Source: Natrialba swarupiae
GTDB taxonomy: Archaea > Halobacteriota > Halobacteria > Halobacteriales > Natrialbaceae
Assembly (NCBI RefSeq): GCF_008245225.1
Contig: NZ_VTAW01000023.1
Span: 1 to 57,525 of the forward strand
DNA: 57,525 nt
Direction: 5' to 3'
Below are positions 9,201-17,472 of this stretch, one piece after another. The position numbers and the translations under genes are program-made. Every line of letters starts with the position of its first letter. Position 1 is the first letter of the stretch. The notes below the pieces were generated by a model, which was given only the letters and a program-made list of their open reading frames with translations, was not told the origin of the DNA and did no database searches.

Positions 9201-9903
9201 TCTGCTCGACACCGTTCTCCAGAGCCTGTTGATCACGCTCGTCGCGGTGTTTACGTTCCTCACGGTAGCCTACCGGTTGACTGGAAACAGCGCGACGCTC
9301 GGCGTCGTGACGTTGTTGCCAGTCGCGTTCGCCGTCAGCTGGATTCTCGGGACGATGTACCTCATCGGGATGCCCTTTAACGTCCTGACGGGGATGATCA
9401 CCAGCCTCACGATCGGCCTCGGGGTCGCATACAGCATTCACGTCAGCTCCCGGTACACCCTCGAACTCGAGCGCCAGGGCAACGTCTGGTCGGCCCTCGA
9501 GACGACGGTTACCGGCACCGGCGGCGCGCTCCTCGGAAGCGCGGCGACGACCGTCGGCGGCTTCGGCACACTCGCGTTCGCCATCCTCCCGGTGCTCGAG
9601 CAGTTCGGGATCATCACGGCGTTGACGATCACGTACGCGTTCCTCGCGAGCGTCATCGTCCTCCCGACGCTGTTGGTCCTCTGGACCCGGTACTTCGGTC
9701 CCGACGTGTCCTTCGACGTCCGGCCGCTGCGTCGGCCAACGCCGACGGCGAGTGATGGCGGGATGCCCGAAGACGTCGATCGCGACGGCGGTGAGGAGAA
9801 CCCTGCGGACGCGACCGAAACGAACGGAACCGACGGGGCGACGGCAGGCGGAGATGTCGACAGTGGGGGCCGGAGCCGCCCCGACGACGGAGGTGGAGAA
9901 TGA
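6226..9903 (+). CDS. RND/MMPL-family exporter with long coiled-coil extracytoplasmic domain
   Basis: This 1225-residue membrane protein has two RND halves. A first helix lies at about 15-38, then a very large hydrophilic loop, a block of helices at about 495-690, a helix near 725-745, a second loop and a final helix block at about 1000-1150. The first loop holds two long heptad arrays: about 140-210 (repeats of ELEERGA type) and about 315-385 (repeats of QLEEDSE type), strongly predicting an antiparallel coiled coil outside the cell. The proton-relay motif is GLSIDYAIHV in the first half, but GLGVAYSIHV, lacking the Asp, in the second. A 19-residue duplication (REQRETPRVSDE) follows the first motif. 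The TrmB-like gene downstream overlaps by ATGA and is a likely regulator. Substrate unknown; lipid, pigment or drug export is typical of the family. Confidence 0.9.
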   Translation: MSAADRIAKFVTSNARIVLVVLLLTTALVGAGASMVDDDSSLEQFESDSPEGEAMEAIDENFGVDDEEETTSVQVITRGDGENVLTRESLLESLEFQEEIRANESINETLVEDDAITGVENVIAMTAITNEQVAELEELADDIEERETELNETSEELEERGEELEERGAELEERGAELEERGVELEERGAELEERESELEETSERLEDGIDASIGIQREYEQLAAAYDETDPEYQLGASELESEFEETIAEATVGLDDEQAAEYEELAQQARAIESDRFAIEQTTDDPEEVPEYEEHSEALEEVYLGATMGILEEEYEQLEEAADELEGERDQLEEDSEQLEEDSEQLEEDSAELEEDSEQLEEEYERLGEDAEELEEMQDDLEDDDGPTLDEQIEALSEIDDDEFEEALEGALSDDDENQGAALGFMPSDYDPGSTEADARMTFVTQEIGDADVETGAVDEDVLETQLDLQELAAGHEHEQIVFGVGIITDEIDRSMGDSLAIVGPLALAFVVAALLIAYRDPLDIVLGVVGIVTVLVWTFGFMGWTGIAFNQMMIAIPVLLIGLSIDYAIHVFMRYREQRETPRVSDEQTGSEPTREQRETPRVSDERTEDPDVTDSSTVRGSMAVALAGVGIALVWVTATTAIGFLANLISPIGPIQEFGVVSAFGILAALVVFGGLIPAAKVEIDSALEARGFDRRKRAFGTGGGRLGDVLSVGAVAARRAPLVLLLVVLLVTAGGVYGASQVDTSFDEEDFLAESPPAWTESLPGGMAPGEYQAAGDLDYVNENFQRDDVQAQILVEGDVADGDVLERLETAQNDAADSDVAYTLASGEADVQGPLSVMEDTAARNESFNESFEAADTTGDGVPDENVTELYDELFEIDEDEASQVLYRSDDGTYDAARMIVAVEGDAPFDQTTEEMRTIAATIDDAGVGDDRGLEGGDGSGQGDDRADGEGDGTDEDGETVILADGDGVSAIATGDPIVSYIVEQDLLDTVLQSLLITLVAVFTFLTVAYRLTGNSATLGVVTLLPVAFAVSWILGTMYLIGMPFNVLTGMITSLTIGLGVAYSIHVSSRYTLELERQGNVWSALETTVTGTGGALLGSAATTVGGFGTLAFAILPVLEQFGIITALTITYAFLASVIVLPTLLVLWTRYFGPDVSFDVRPLRRPTPTASDGGMPEDVDRDGGEENPADATETNGTDGATAGGDVDSGGRSRPDDGGGE
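7963..8053 (+). repeat. In-frame direct repeat in the RND gene (period 57 bp)
   Basis: Two identical 34-base copies (7963-7996 and 8020-8053) start 57 bases apart and encode the doubled REQRETPRVSDE segment. The duplication lies in a predicted cytoplasmic loop after the DY-containing helix and keeps the frame (19 codons). Identity at the DNA level, including third positions, implies a recent event. Confidence 0.85.
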
Positions 9904-10652
9904 GCACGGACGAGACCGAAGCCGTCGACGCCTTCGAGCGCCTGGGGCTCACCAGCTACGAAGCGAAGGTGTTCATCGCGCTCCACCGCCTCGGCTCAGG
10001 CACCGCACGGGACGTCGCTCGGATCACCGACGTCCCTCGCTCACAGGTCTACAGCGTCGCCGAGAGCCTCGAGGAACGTGGCTTGCTCGAGGTCCAGCAA
10101 TCGAACCCGATCCGCTACCGGCCGGTCAGCGTCGAGGAAGCCCGAGAAACGCTCGAGAAACGGTTCGAGCACGAACGCGAACGTGCGTTCGACTACGTCG
10201 ATCGAGTGAGCGAGGAGTCGGTCGGTGAGGAGACCCAGGAGGACATCTGGACGGTCCGAGGCCGCGACCGAGTCGACGACCGGGTCGTCGATCTCCTCTC
10301 GAGCGCCGAGGACCGGATCGTCTTCGGGACCCGACTACCGGCGCTCGTCACCGACGAGATCGAGGCGACCCTCCGGAATCGAGCCACGGCGGGCGTTTCG
10401 GTTCTCGCCGTCAGCCGGACTGGCGCGGTCAGAGAACGGCTCGAATCGCTCGAGGGCGTCGAGTGTGAACTGCCGCCGGACCACCACGGCGACGACCAGC
10501 GGTCCGGTCGGATCGTTATCGTCGACGACGACGGAATCCTGCTCAGCGTCGTCGACGACGATGGCGGCGAGACGGCGATCTGGAGCTCCGGATCACGGTT
10601 TGCCTCCGTTCTGATCCAGCTCATCAGAGCTAGCACGCAGACGCCGGCGTGA
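9900..10652 (+). CDS. TrmB-family transcriptional regulator
   Basis: This 250-residue protein begins with a TrmB-type winged helix (about 8-75: AFERLGLTSYEAKVFIALHR, then TARDVARITDVPRSQVYSVAESLEERGLL), then a coiled segment and a C-terminal effector-like domain (about 115-245). TrmB proteins sense sugars or other small molecules and control nearby genes. The start overlaps the stop of the RND exporter by four bases, so the two are co-transcribed; autoregulation of the exporter operon is the simple inference. The C-terminal domain is shorter than in sugar-binding TrmB proteins, so the ligand is unknown. Confidence 0.85.
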   Translation: MSTDETEAVDAFERLGLTSYEAKVFIALHRLGSGTARDVARITDVPRSQVYSVAESLEERGLLEVQQSNPIRYRPVSVEEARETLEKRFEHERERAFDYVDRVSEESVGEETQEDIWTVRGRDRVDDRVVDLLSSAEDRIVFGTRLPALVTDEIEATLRNRATAGVSVLAVSRTGAVRERLESLEGVECELPPDHHGDDQRSGRIVIVDDDGILLSVVDDDGGETAIWSSGSRFASVLIQLIRASTQTPA

Positions 10653-10735
10653 GGAGGGGTCGCTCACTCGCTGGCGACGGGAGCGACCTGCTTTCGATCC
10701 GACCGCTTTAGACGACGGAACGCCTACGTCGTGGT

Positions 10736-11419
10736 ATGACGGCCGACCCGCCGCTGCTTCTCGACATCGACGGCACGTTGACCCGCCCCGACGCCTGGGG
10801 GATCGACCCCCGGATCTTCGATCCGCTGCGCGAGTGGGACGCCCCGGTCGTCGTCGCCACCGGGAAGGCGTTTCCGTACCCGATCGCGCTCTGTCACTTC
10901 GCCGCGATCCCCGAACTCGTCGTCGCCGAAAACGGCGGCGTCGTCTATACCGGCGACGACATCTTCGTCACCGCCGACCGCGAGGCGCCTCGAGCCGTCG
11001 CCGAGGCCTACCGCGCGGCGGGCTACTCGCTGGGCTGGGGCGAAGAGGACACCGTCAACCGCTGGCGTGAGACCGAAATCGCCGTCAACCGCGAACAGCC
11101 GCTCGAGCCGCTTCGCGAGATCGCCGCCGAGTTCGGCCTCGAGGTGATCGACACCGGCTACGCCTACCACGTCAAGGATACGACGCCGAACAAGGGCGAC
11201 GGTGTCGAGCGGATCGCCGACCACATCGGGTTCGACCTCGCCGACGCCGTCGCCGTCGGTGACTCGATCAACGATGTCCCGACGTTCCGGGTCGCCGGCC
11301 GAAGTTTTGCCGTCGCGAACGCCGACGAGGACGCGAAAGCGGCCGCCGACGAACTGCTCGAGGAGATCCACGCCGACGGTACGCTTTCGGTTCTCGAGCG
11401 GGTTCGTACCGGAGAGTGA
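10736..11419 (+). CDS. Phosphoglycolate phosphatase, archaeal HAD type
   Basis: This 227-residue HAD hydrolase matches the archaeal phosphoglycolate phosphatase group. Motif I is LLDIDGTLT (nucleophile Asp), motif II lies in VVVATGK, the Lys motif is in DTTPNKGDGV, and motif IV is VAVGDSINDVPTF. The insert between motifs II and III is a C2-type cap (NGGVVYTGDDIF onward). The enzyme would dephosphorylate 2-phosphoglycolate or a similar sugar phosphate. It is a single gene between the TrmB regulator and an anion permease. Confidence 0.85.
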   Translation: MTADPPLLLDIDGTLTRPDAWGIDPRIFDPLREWDAPVVVATGKAFPYPIALCHFAAIPELVVAENGGVVYTGDDIFVTADREAPRAVAEAYRAAGYSLGWGEEDTVNRWRETEIAVNREQPLEPLREIAAEFGLEVIDTGYAYHVKDTTPNKGDGVERIADHIGFDLADAVAVGDSINDVPTFRVAGRSFAVANADEDAKAAADELLEEIHADGTLSVLERVRTGE

Positions 11420-11558
11420 GCGTCGTTCGATCGACGGCCGGGGCGATCTTCGAGTGGCCCCCGACAAATCGTCGCTCGACGGGGGTCGAAGGACGGCGGC
11501 GTAGGCGACGCCGTGAGCAGTCAGTACAGCTATACGTGACGGCAACAGTGCATCGGTC

Positions 11559-12773
11559 GTGATCGAGTTCGGTGGCGGTCTCGTCGCGACGTTCGTCGTT
11601 CTCGCCACCTTCGCTTTGCTGTTCGTGAGACGAATCGGGCGCTACCCGCTCTCGCGGTCGGTGACCGCGGCCACCGGGACCGTGGTCTTGCTCGCCCTGG
11701 GGATCGTCACGCCAGCGCGGGCGCTCGAGGCGATGAGCGTCCAGACGCTGCTCCTGTTGTTCGGCATGCTGGTCCACGTCGTCGCGCTCGCCCGCTCGGG
11801 ATTCTACGAGTGGACGGCCACACGTCTGGTTGGGCTCGCGCGGACGCCTCGGCGGCTGACCCTCGGCGCGCTCGCCCTCTCGGCGGTACTCAGCGCGTTC
11901 GCGCTCAACGACGCGACGGTGTTGTTGCTCACCCCGATTCTCATCGTCGCGGCCGACAGGGGAGACGCGGACCCGGTCGCCCCCGTTCTGGCCGTCATCT
12001 TCGGCGCGAATATCGGCAGCGTCGCGACCCCGCTCGGAAACCCACAGAACGCGTTCATCCTGGCCGAGAGCGACCTCACGACGCTCGAGTTCGTCGTCGC
12101 ACTCGCCCCCGTCGCGGCCGTCTGCCTGGTCGTCGCCGCGCTGTTTCTCCTCCCGATCACGCCGAGCGACGGCGTGCTCGTCGTCCCCGACGCCGCCGAG
12201 TTCGACCGCGTCTGGGCCGGGACCAGCATCTGCTTCGTTGCCGGGACCTTTCTCGCGTTGCTCGTCTTCCCCGGCGTCGGCGCGGGAACGATCGCGGCCT
12301 CAACCGCCGTCGTCCACCTCGCGTGGCTCCAGGGCTTTCGCCGGGTCGCCGGCGACGAGATCTTCGCGGAGGTCGACTGGAGCGTGCTCGTCCTGTTCGC
12401 CGGGCTGTTCGCGCTCGTCGCCGGCCTCGACGGGACTGCCCTGCTCGAGGCAGTCGAGTCGATCGGCGGCGGAACACAGCTCGCCGCCGGTGCGTTCGTC
12501 CTCTCGAATCTGGTGAGCAACGTCCCTACCGTGGTCTTGCTCGCCGCCGGCCTCCCCGCCGAGGCGACCGCCGACTGGTTGTTGCTGGCCGCGGTGAGCA
12601 CGCTCGCCGGGAACGCGACGCCGATCGCCTCCGCCGCGACGCTACTGGCGCTCGAGGCGGCCTCCGACGAGAACGTCCGCGTCCCGGTTCGAACGCTGTT
12701 GCTCCTCGGGGTTCCGCTCTCGATCGTCACCTCGGCGCTCGCGGTCGGGGTCCTGTCGCTGACGCTCGGCTGA
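11559..12773 (+). CDS. SLC13/ArsB-type anion permease
   Basis: This 404-residue multi-pass membrane protein belongs to the ion transporter superfamily (ArsB/NhaD/DASS/CitM). The conserved hairpin motif with a Pro-Asn pair is visible as NIGSVATPLGNPQNAFILAE near residues 150-170. A matching motif in the second half is VSNVPTVVLLAAGLP, with GNATPIASAATLL after it. About ten hydrophobic segments are present in two pseudo-symmetric halves. Start is GTG at 11559. It ends six bases before the convergent alcohol dehydrogenase gene. The transported anion (arsenite, sulfate, dicarboxylate) cannot be told. Confidence 0.8.
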   Translation: MIEFGGGLVATFVVLATFALLFVRRIGRYPLSRSVTAATGTVVLLALGIVTPARALEAMSVQTLLLLFGMLVHVVALARSGFYEWTATRLVGLARTPRRLTLGALALSAVLSAFALNDATVLLLTPILIVAADRGDADPVAPVLAVIFGANIGSVATPLGNPQNAFILAESDLTTLEFVVALAPVAAVCLVVAALFLLPITPSDGVLVVPDAAEFDRVWAGTSICFVAGTFLALLVFPGVGAGTIAASTAVVHLAWLQGFRRVAGDEIFAEVDWSVLVLFAGLFALVAGLDGTALLEAVESIGGGTQLAAGAFVLSNLVSNVPTVVLLAAGLPAEATADWLLLAAVSTLAGNATPIASAATLLALEAASDENVRVPVRTLLLLGVPLSIVTSALAVGVLSLTLG

Positions 12774-12779
12774 TTGCCG

Positions 12780-13979
12780 TCAGTACGCCGTCTCGAAGAC
12801 GTCCACGATATCGTCTTTCGTCATCCGCCGCGGGTTCCGATCGACGTTGTGCCGGGAGTGTTCGAGTGCAATCTCCGCGAAGGCGTCGAACTGCGAGCGG
12901 TCGACGTCACCCCCCTCGACGTCGCGAATCCGGTTCGGGATCCCGACGTCGTCGTTGAGGTCGCAGACGGCGTCGACGCTTCGGCGGGCGCGCTCGAGGG
13001 TCGATTCGTCCGCACGCTCGGGAACCCCAAGCAGCGTCGCGATATCGGCGAAGCGGTCGGGTTCCGCGGGGACGTTGTACCGTATAACGTGGGGCAGGAG
13101 GACGCCGTTCGCGAGCCCGTGGCCGAGTCCGCACTCGGTTCCGAGCGGGTAGGTGAGCGCGTGGACGGCCCCGAGCCCGGAGTTGACGAACGCCTGCCCG
13201 GCGAGCATCGCGGCCAGGCTCATCCCGTAGCGGGCCTCGTCGTTGTGCTCGCCCTGATGGACCGCTTCCCGGAAGTTCTCGCCGATCAACTCGATCGCAC
13301 GACGGGCGAGTGCGTCGGTGTAGGGCGTCCGTAGCGTCGACGTGTAGGCCTCGACGGCGTGGGAGAGTGCGTCCATGCCGGTCGCAGCCGCGACCTGGGG
13401 CGGCAGCGAGCGGGTCAGTTCGGGGTCGACCAGCGCCAGGTCGGCGTAGAGGTGCTCGGAGTAGACGACCTTCTTGTTGCCGTCGTCCTCCCCGTCGGCG
13501 AAGACGCCGATGTGAGTCACCTCGCTACCGGTGCCGGCCGTCGTCGGAACCAGGACCGTCGGCAAGCCTGGGCCGGGAACGTTCCCCATGCCGAGCAGTT
13601 CGCGAACCGGCACGTCGTGGACGGCCAGCGCGGACGCCAGTTTCGCGGTGTCCATACTCGAGCCGCCGCCGACGCCGACCACGACGTCGGCGTCAGCCCG
13701 CGTCAGCTCGTCGGCAGCCGCTTCCGCGAGGTGCAGTTTCGGCTCCGGCTGGACGCCGTCGTAGGTCGTCACCTCGACACCAGCCGCCTCGAGCGCGTCG
13801 AAGACGGGATCGGCCGCACCAGCCTCGAGGACGCCCTCGTCGGTGACGACGAGCGCCGACTCGAGGTCCTCGTCGGTGACGTAGCCCTCGAGTTTCGCCG
13901 TCGCCCCCATCCCGTACTGGATCGCGTTCGGACTGCGAACTGCGTTGACGTCGCCGATCGAACCGATGCCATCGAACAT
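12780..13979 (-). CDS. Iron-containing alcohol dehydrogenase
   Basis: This 399-residue protein belongs to the Fe-ADH family (group III). The NAD-binding loop GGGSSMDTAKL and the following VPTTAGTGSEVT motif are intact. Metal ligands are expected in GMDALSHAVEAY and in the paired His segments AVHALTYPLG and CGLGHGLANGVLLPH, all present. The substrate is not identifiable; butanol, lactaldehyde or glycerol-type activities occur in the family. The promoter region upstream (about 13991-14039) contains two inverted repeats, suggesting tight control. It is convergent with the anion permease gene. Confidence 0.9.
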   Translation of the reverse strand: MFDGIGSIGDVNAVRSPNAIQYGMGATAKLEGYVTDEDLESALVVTDEGVLEAGAADPVFDALEAAGVEVTTYDGVQPEPKLHLAEAAADELTRADADVVVGVGGGSSMDTAKLASALAVHDVPVRELLGMGNVPGPGLPTVLVPTTAGTGSEVTHIGVFADGEDDGNKKVVYSEHLYADLALVDPELTRSLPPQVAAATGMDALSHAVEAYTSTLRTPYTDALARRAIELIGENFREAVHQGEHNDEARYGMSLAAMLAGQAFVNSGLGAVHALTYPLGTECGLGHGLANGVLLPHVIRYNVPAEPDRFADIATLLGVPERADESTLERARRSVDAVCDLNDDVGIPNRIRDVEGGDVDRSQFDAFAEIALEHSRHNVDRNPRRMTKDDIVDVFETAY

Positions 13980-14017
13980 GCTGGACTAGATCCCGATACG
14001 GGACAAAAGTATTTACT

Positions 14018-14039
14018 TTCGAACGATTGGTCGTTCGAA
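14018..14039. promoter_or_regulatory. Inverted-repeat operator upstream of the Fe-alcohol dehydrogenase
   Basis: TTCGAACGA and TCGTTCGAA form perfect 9-bp arms around a four-base spacer. The site lies about 40-60 bases before the dehydrogenase ATG, just upstream of an AT-rich box (14010-14016) that could be the TATA element. A second small palindrome, TCCCG-ATA-CGGGA (13991-14003), sits near the expected transcription start. Perfect arms placed this way are typical of dimeric regulator sites. The regulator is not encoded nearby. Confidence 0.5.
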
Positions 14040-14109
14040 GCGAGTGGTGACTGCCGTCGTCGGATCCGAATCGGACCGCCACTGGCGGAGCCCGCATACG
14101 ATCGCCTGG

Positions 14110-14178
14110 AATGATTTACCGCCGAACCCGTGACCTGTCTGCGGGTTCGTCGGTACCGACTGACGGTAAACCGTATCA
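14110..14178. repeat. Family A palindromic intergenic repeat (A2)
   Basis: The arms TACCGCCGAACCCG and CGGGTTCGTCGGTA enclose an 11-base loop. The right flank, ACTGACGGTAAACCGTATCA, is shared in near-identical form with the copies at 30984-31066 and 36844-36885. It lies in the divergent gap between the Fe-alcohol dehydrogenase and the small membrane protein. Unlike several other copies it is not at a gene 3' end. Confidence 0.7.
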
Positions 14179-14235
14179 CAGCGGGCGGGCGTCGGTCGCG
14201 GAACGCTTTTGTCGCGGTCGCCCCGATTCGCACGT

Positions 14236-14601
14236 ATGGTCGTGGAGTCGCCGGCGATCGTCGTTTTCGGGGCTGTCGCGACGGTTGCCGTCTTCGTCAT
14301 CGTCCGCTGGGACGCGATCCGAACGGGAATCTCGCGGCCGCAGGTGTGGGCCGCCGTCGCCGCGGTCCCTGTCCTGGTCGGCGTCTCGATGTCCCTGTTC
14401 GCGACGGTCCCGACGACGGGCATCATCATGACCGCGAACACGGGGCTGGTCCTCTACACGTTCGAGCGGGAGGTCGTCACCGAGGATGACGAGCCGGCCG
14501 AACCCGGACAGCTCCCACATCGCTCGGTCGACGGCACCCACAGCCCGGAGGCGCCGTCGCGCTCCGGATCGTCTCGAGGGGACGACGGCTCCGAGGAGTG
14601 A
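14236..14601 (+). CDS. Small haloarchaeal membrane protein
   Basis: This gene encodes 121 residues with three predicted membrane helices (about 5-25, 37-58 and 62-78) and a polar tail rich in Ser, Glu and Pro. ATG at 14236 is preferred because it directly precedes the first helix. No family is recognised. The stop at 14601 is 80 bases before taw1, so co-transcription is possible. Confidence 0.6.
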   Translation: MVVESPAIVVFGAVATVAVFVIVRWDAIRTGISRPQVWAAVAAVPVLVGVSMSLFATVPTTGIIMTANTGLVLYTFEREVVTEDDEPAEPGQLPHRSVDGTHSPEAPSRSGSSRGDDGSEE

Positions 14602-14681
14602 TCGAGCCGGCCGAGAGTCGGTCGGCCTTCGGAGCCGGACACCACACGGCTTTTGTCCGCCCCACTCGAACCGACGGTATC

Positions 14682-15716
14682 ATGAGCGACTCCGCCGACA
14701 CCGGCGACTCCCCGACAGGGGCGGGGACGGACGCCGACGGGGGCGACGACGGCGGCCCGGCCCAGGTCTCGAGTCCGGACTACCACAGCGAGAATCACAC
14801 GGCGGCCCAGACCTGCGGCTGGACCGCAAACGCCCTGCGCGGGGAGGGCAAGTGCTACAAGAACATCTACTACGGCATCGAGTCACACCGCTGCATCCAG
14901 ATGACGCCCGTGGTGCGGTGCAACGAGCGCTGTGTCTTCTGCTGGCGCGATCACAACGGTCACGCCTACGAGATGGACGACGTCGAGTGGGACGACCCCG
15001 AGGCCGTCGTCGACGCCTCGATTTCCCTCCAGAAGAAACTCCTCTCGGGCTTTGGCGGCAACGAGGAGGTCCCCCGCGAGGTCTTCGAGGAGTCGATGGA
15101 GCCACGCCACGTCGCCATCTCGCTCGACGGGGAGCCGACGCTCTACCCCTACCTTCCCGAACTGATCGAGGCCTTCCACGACCGGGGCATCACGACGTTT
15201 CTGGTCTCCAACGGTACCCGTCCGGAGGTGTTGCGCGAGTGCGATCCGACCCAGCTCTACGTCAGCGTCGACGCACCCGAACGACACACCTTCGATCAGG
15301 TCGTCAAGGCGATGGAGGACGATGCCTGGGATCGCCTGCTCGAGACGATGGACGTCCTCGCCGAGAAAGACGAGACCAGGACGGTTCTCCGAACCACGCT
15401 GGTCAAAGGCGAGAACATGCACCATCCCGACTGGTACGCCGGGTTCTACCAGCAGGCCGATCCCGACTTCGTCGAACTGAAAGCGTACATGCACGTCGGT
15501 CACTCCCGCGGGCGGCTGGATCGGTCGTCGATGCCCGACCACGACGAGGTCGTCGAGTTCGCGGAATCGATCCAGGAGTACATGCCAGAGTTTACCGAGT
15601 GCAAGGAGGTCCCCGCCTCTCGAGTCGCCTTGCTCTCGAAGACAGCCGATACGTGGGTCCCAAAGCTGAAAAAAGACAGCGAGTTCTGGGAACGCGAGGC
15701 CGTCACCGGCGACTGA
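14682..15716 (+). CDS. taw1: Radical SAM 4-demethylwyosine synthase Taw1 (TYW1)
   Basis: This 344-residue radical SAM enzyme makes the tricyclic ring of wyosine at G37 of tRNA-Phe by condensing N1-methylguanosine with pyruvate. The SAM [4Fe-4S] motif is CNERCVFC (CX3CX2C), followed by WRDHNGH. HVAISLDGEPTLYPYL and FLVSNGTRPE are further family hallmarks, and upstream Cys in CGWTANALRGEGKCYKNIYY may bind the second cluster. ATG at 14682 begins a short acidic Gly/Asp-rich extension usual in haloarchaea. The adjacent DICT-like gene starts 21 bases downstream. Confidence 0.92.
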   Translation: MSDSADTGDSPTGAGTDADGGDDGGPAQVSSPDYHSENHTAAQTCGWTANALRGEGKCYKNIYYGIESHRCIQMTPVVRCNERCVFCWRDHNGHAYEMDDVEWDDPEAVVDASISLQKKLLSGFGGNEEVPREVFEESMEPRHVAISLDGEPTLYPYLPELIEAFHDRGITTFLVSNGTRPEVLRECDPTQLYVSVDAPERHTFDQVVKAMEDDAWDRLLETMDVLAEKDETRTVLRTTLVKGENMHHPDWYAGFYQQADPDFVELKAYMHVGHSRGRLDRSSMPDHDEVVEFAESIQEYMPEFTECKEVPASRVALLSKTADTWVPKLKKDSEFWEREAVTGD

Positions 15717-15737
15717 TCGTCGACGGCGAGAACAGTT

Positions 15738-16652
15738 ATGCGTCGTGACGACCTACCGCCGAACGTGATCTTGCGTTCGCTGATCGACGAGGTCGGCAAC
15801 GCCGACCACACGATCGCGGTCGTCGGCGACGATACGGCGGGCCCGCTCACACCGTTGCTCGCTGATGCTTTCGACGACGCTGGCATCTCCGTCGAGACGA
15901 CCGACGACGCCTCGAACACCAGCGGCGCTGGCGACGGAACCGAATTCGACGTCGATGACCTCGCCGGAGGCGAACTCGACCCTACCGTCGCGACGGGCGT
16001 CGAGTCCGACGGGACGACGGCCGTGTTGCTCGAGGAGGGCGTACCGGTCGCGGCGTCGCCGATGATGGATCTCTACGAGTCGATTCTCGCGATCAACTCG
16101 GATCTGTTCGCGACCGGCGCACGCGGTCTCGGCGAGGTCGATCTACCCGATGTGTTGAGCGGTCTGGCGGATAGTCGACTCCGCTTGCGGGGGTATCCGC
16201 TCGCACACAGGGAGAAGCTCCTGTTGATCCTCATTTCACGGTACATCGAACAGGAAGCCTGGCAGGGCGACTCCGGGACGATCCGGTCGGCGTTCCAACA
16301 GCTCTCGCGAATCGACGACGAGATCGGGACCCGACGAGCCTACAGACGACTCGCGGAAACCGACGTCGACGTCCACATCTACGGCGTCGACGACGGCGAT
16401 CGACCGACCGTCGATTCGGCGACGGTCCACGCCGGGACTGGACCGGCCTATCGGGACTCGTGGTTCGTCGTGTATCGTCCGCCGGATGGTGCCAGCACGG
16501 ACGGGGCTGCACTGGTTTCGGTGGAGACCGAACCCAGGGTCTGGGACGGGTTTTTCACGTTCGATCCCGATCACGTCGCCCGCATCGACGACGCCATTAG
16601 CCGCGAGTTCGGAACCAGCGCCGACGAACCCGAGAGATCCGGGCACCGATGA
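15738..16652 (+). CDS. DICT-like sensory domain protein (uncertain)
   Basis: This gene encodes 304 residues. The central and C-terminal part, with [20 protein letters not shown], a Phe-Gln-Gln-Leu-Ser-Arg-Ile helix, then HIYGVDD and a conserved WFVVYRP strand, resembles haloarchaeal DICT-type sensory modules associated with histidine kinases and light or redox sensing. There is no visible kinase, DNA-binding or membrane domain. A low-complexity acidic insert occupies about 55-85. It lies 21 bases after taw1 and could be co-transcribed. Family assignment is by overall resemblance only. Confidence 0.5.
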   Translation: MRRDDLPPNVILRSLIDEVGNADHTIAVVGDDTAGPLTPLLADAFDDAGISVETTDDASNTSGAGDGTEFDVDDLAGGELDPTVATGVESDGTTAVLLEEGVPVAASPMMDLYESILAINSDLFATGARGLGEVDLPDVLSGLADSRLRLRGYPLAHREKLLLILISRYIEQEAWQGDSGTIRSAFQQLSRIDDEIGTRRAYRRLAETDVDVHIYGVDDGDRPTVDSATVHAGTGPAYRDSWFVVYRPPDGASTDGAALVSVETEPRVWDGFFTFDPDHVARIDDAISREFGTSADEPERSGHR

Positions 16653-16707
16653 CTTTTTCCCTCGATACTTCGATAGCCGAGATAGCTCGCCGGCCGAACC
16701 CCATCAC

Positions 16708-16742
16708 AAAATCGTTATCCATTCCATTTCCAATACGCTTTT
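16708..16742. promoter_or_regulatory. Imperfect inverted repeat upstream of rbkR
   Basis: AAAATCGTTAT and AATACGCTTTT are imperfect inverted arms separated by 13 bases, ending 25 bases before the rbkR ATG in an AT-rich patch. RbkR proteins in archaea bind operators upstream of their own riboflavin genes, so this is a candidate autoregulatory site. The match between arms is partial and the spacing is unproved. Confidence 0.3.
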
Positions 16743-16767
16743 GGGAGCTGATCTCAAACGGGTACGT

Positions 16768-17472
16768 ATGTCCGTGTCAACGGGGTCCGACGTCGGCTTC
16801 GACGAACTCGCCGTTCTCAAACTTCTTGCCCTCGAGGGTGCACTCGAGGGGGACGTCAAACTCTCGTGTTCCCATCTCGCTGACCGACTCGAGGCATCGA
16901 ACCAGACCGCCTCGCGTCGACTTCGGCGTCTCGAGAGCGCCGATCTCGTCGTTCGAGAGACGGTCAGCGACGGCCAGTGGGTAGAGATCACCGACGAGGG
17001 CGAACGCACACTCCACGCGGAGTACGAGGATTATCGACGACTGTTCGAGACCGACTCGACCGTCGACCTCGATGGATTCGTGACCAGCGGAATGGGGGAA
17101 GGACGCCACTACATCTCGCTTCCAGGGTACAAGCGCCAGTTCGCCGAGCGACTCGGCTACGAACCGTTCCCTGGTACACTCAACGTCGACCTCGACGAAG
17201 AGAGCGTTCGTCGGCGAGGAGCCGTCACCTCGCTCGAGCCGATTCCGATCGACGGCTGGGAAGACGACGAACGTACGTACGGCCCCGCGGTCTGTCGCCC
17301 GGCGACTGTCGAGACGGCCGACGGTGACGTCTACGAGACGGCACACGTCATCTCCCCCGAGCGAACCCACCACGACGACGACCAACTCGAGGTGATCGCA
17401 CCGGAGAAACTTCGTGAGACGCTCGAACTCGAGGATGGCGATCACGTCACGGTTTCACTTGGTGATCGGTGA
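16768..17472 (+). CDS. rbkR: Bifunctional regulator / CTP-dependent riboflavin kinase RbkR
   Basis: This 234-residue protein has two domains. Residues about 10-90 are a winged helix ([20 protein letters not shown]). Residues about 100-232 are the DUF120 riboflavin kinase fold, with [20 protein letters not shown] and PGTLNVDL as nucleotide and flavin binding hallmarks. Archaeal riboflavin kinase uses CTP to make FMN, and the two-domain form is known as RbkR, which also represses riboflavin genes. ATG at 16768 is chosen because it immediately precedes the winged helix. Its stop overlaps the ribB start, supporting a shared riboflavin operon. Confidence 0.9.
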   Translation: MSVSTGSDVGFDELAVLKLLALEGALEGDVKLSCSHLADRLEASNQTASRRLRRLESADLVVRETVSDGQWVEITDEGERTLHAEYEDYRRLFETDSTVDLDGFVTSGMGEGRHYISLPGYKRQFAERLGYEPFPGTLNVDLDEESVRRRGAVTSLEPIPIDGWEDDERTYGPAVCRPATVETADGDVYETAHVISPERTHHDDDQLEVIAPEKLRETLELEDGDHVTVSLGDR

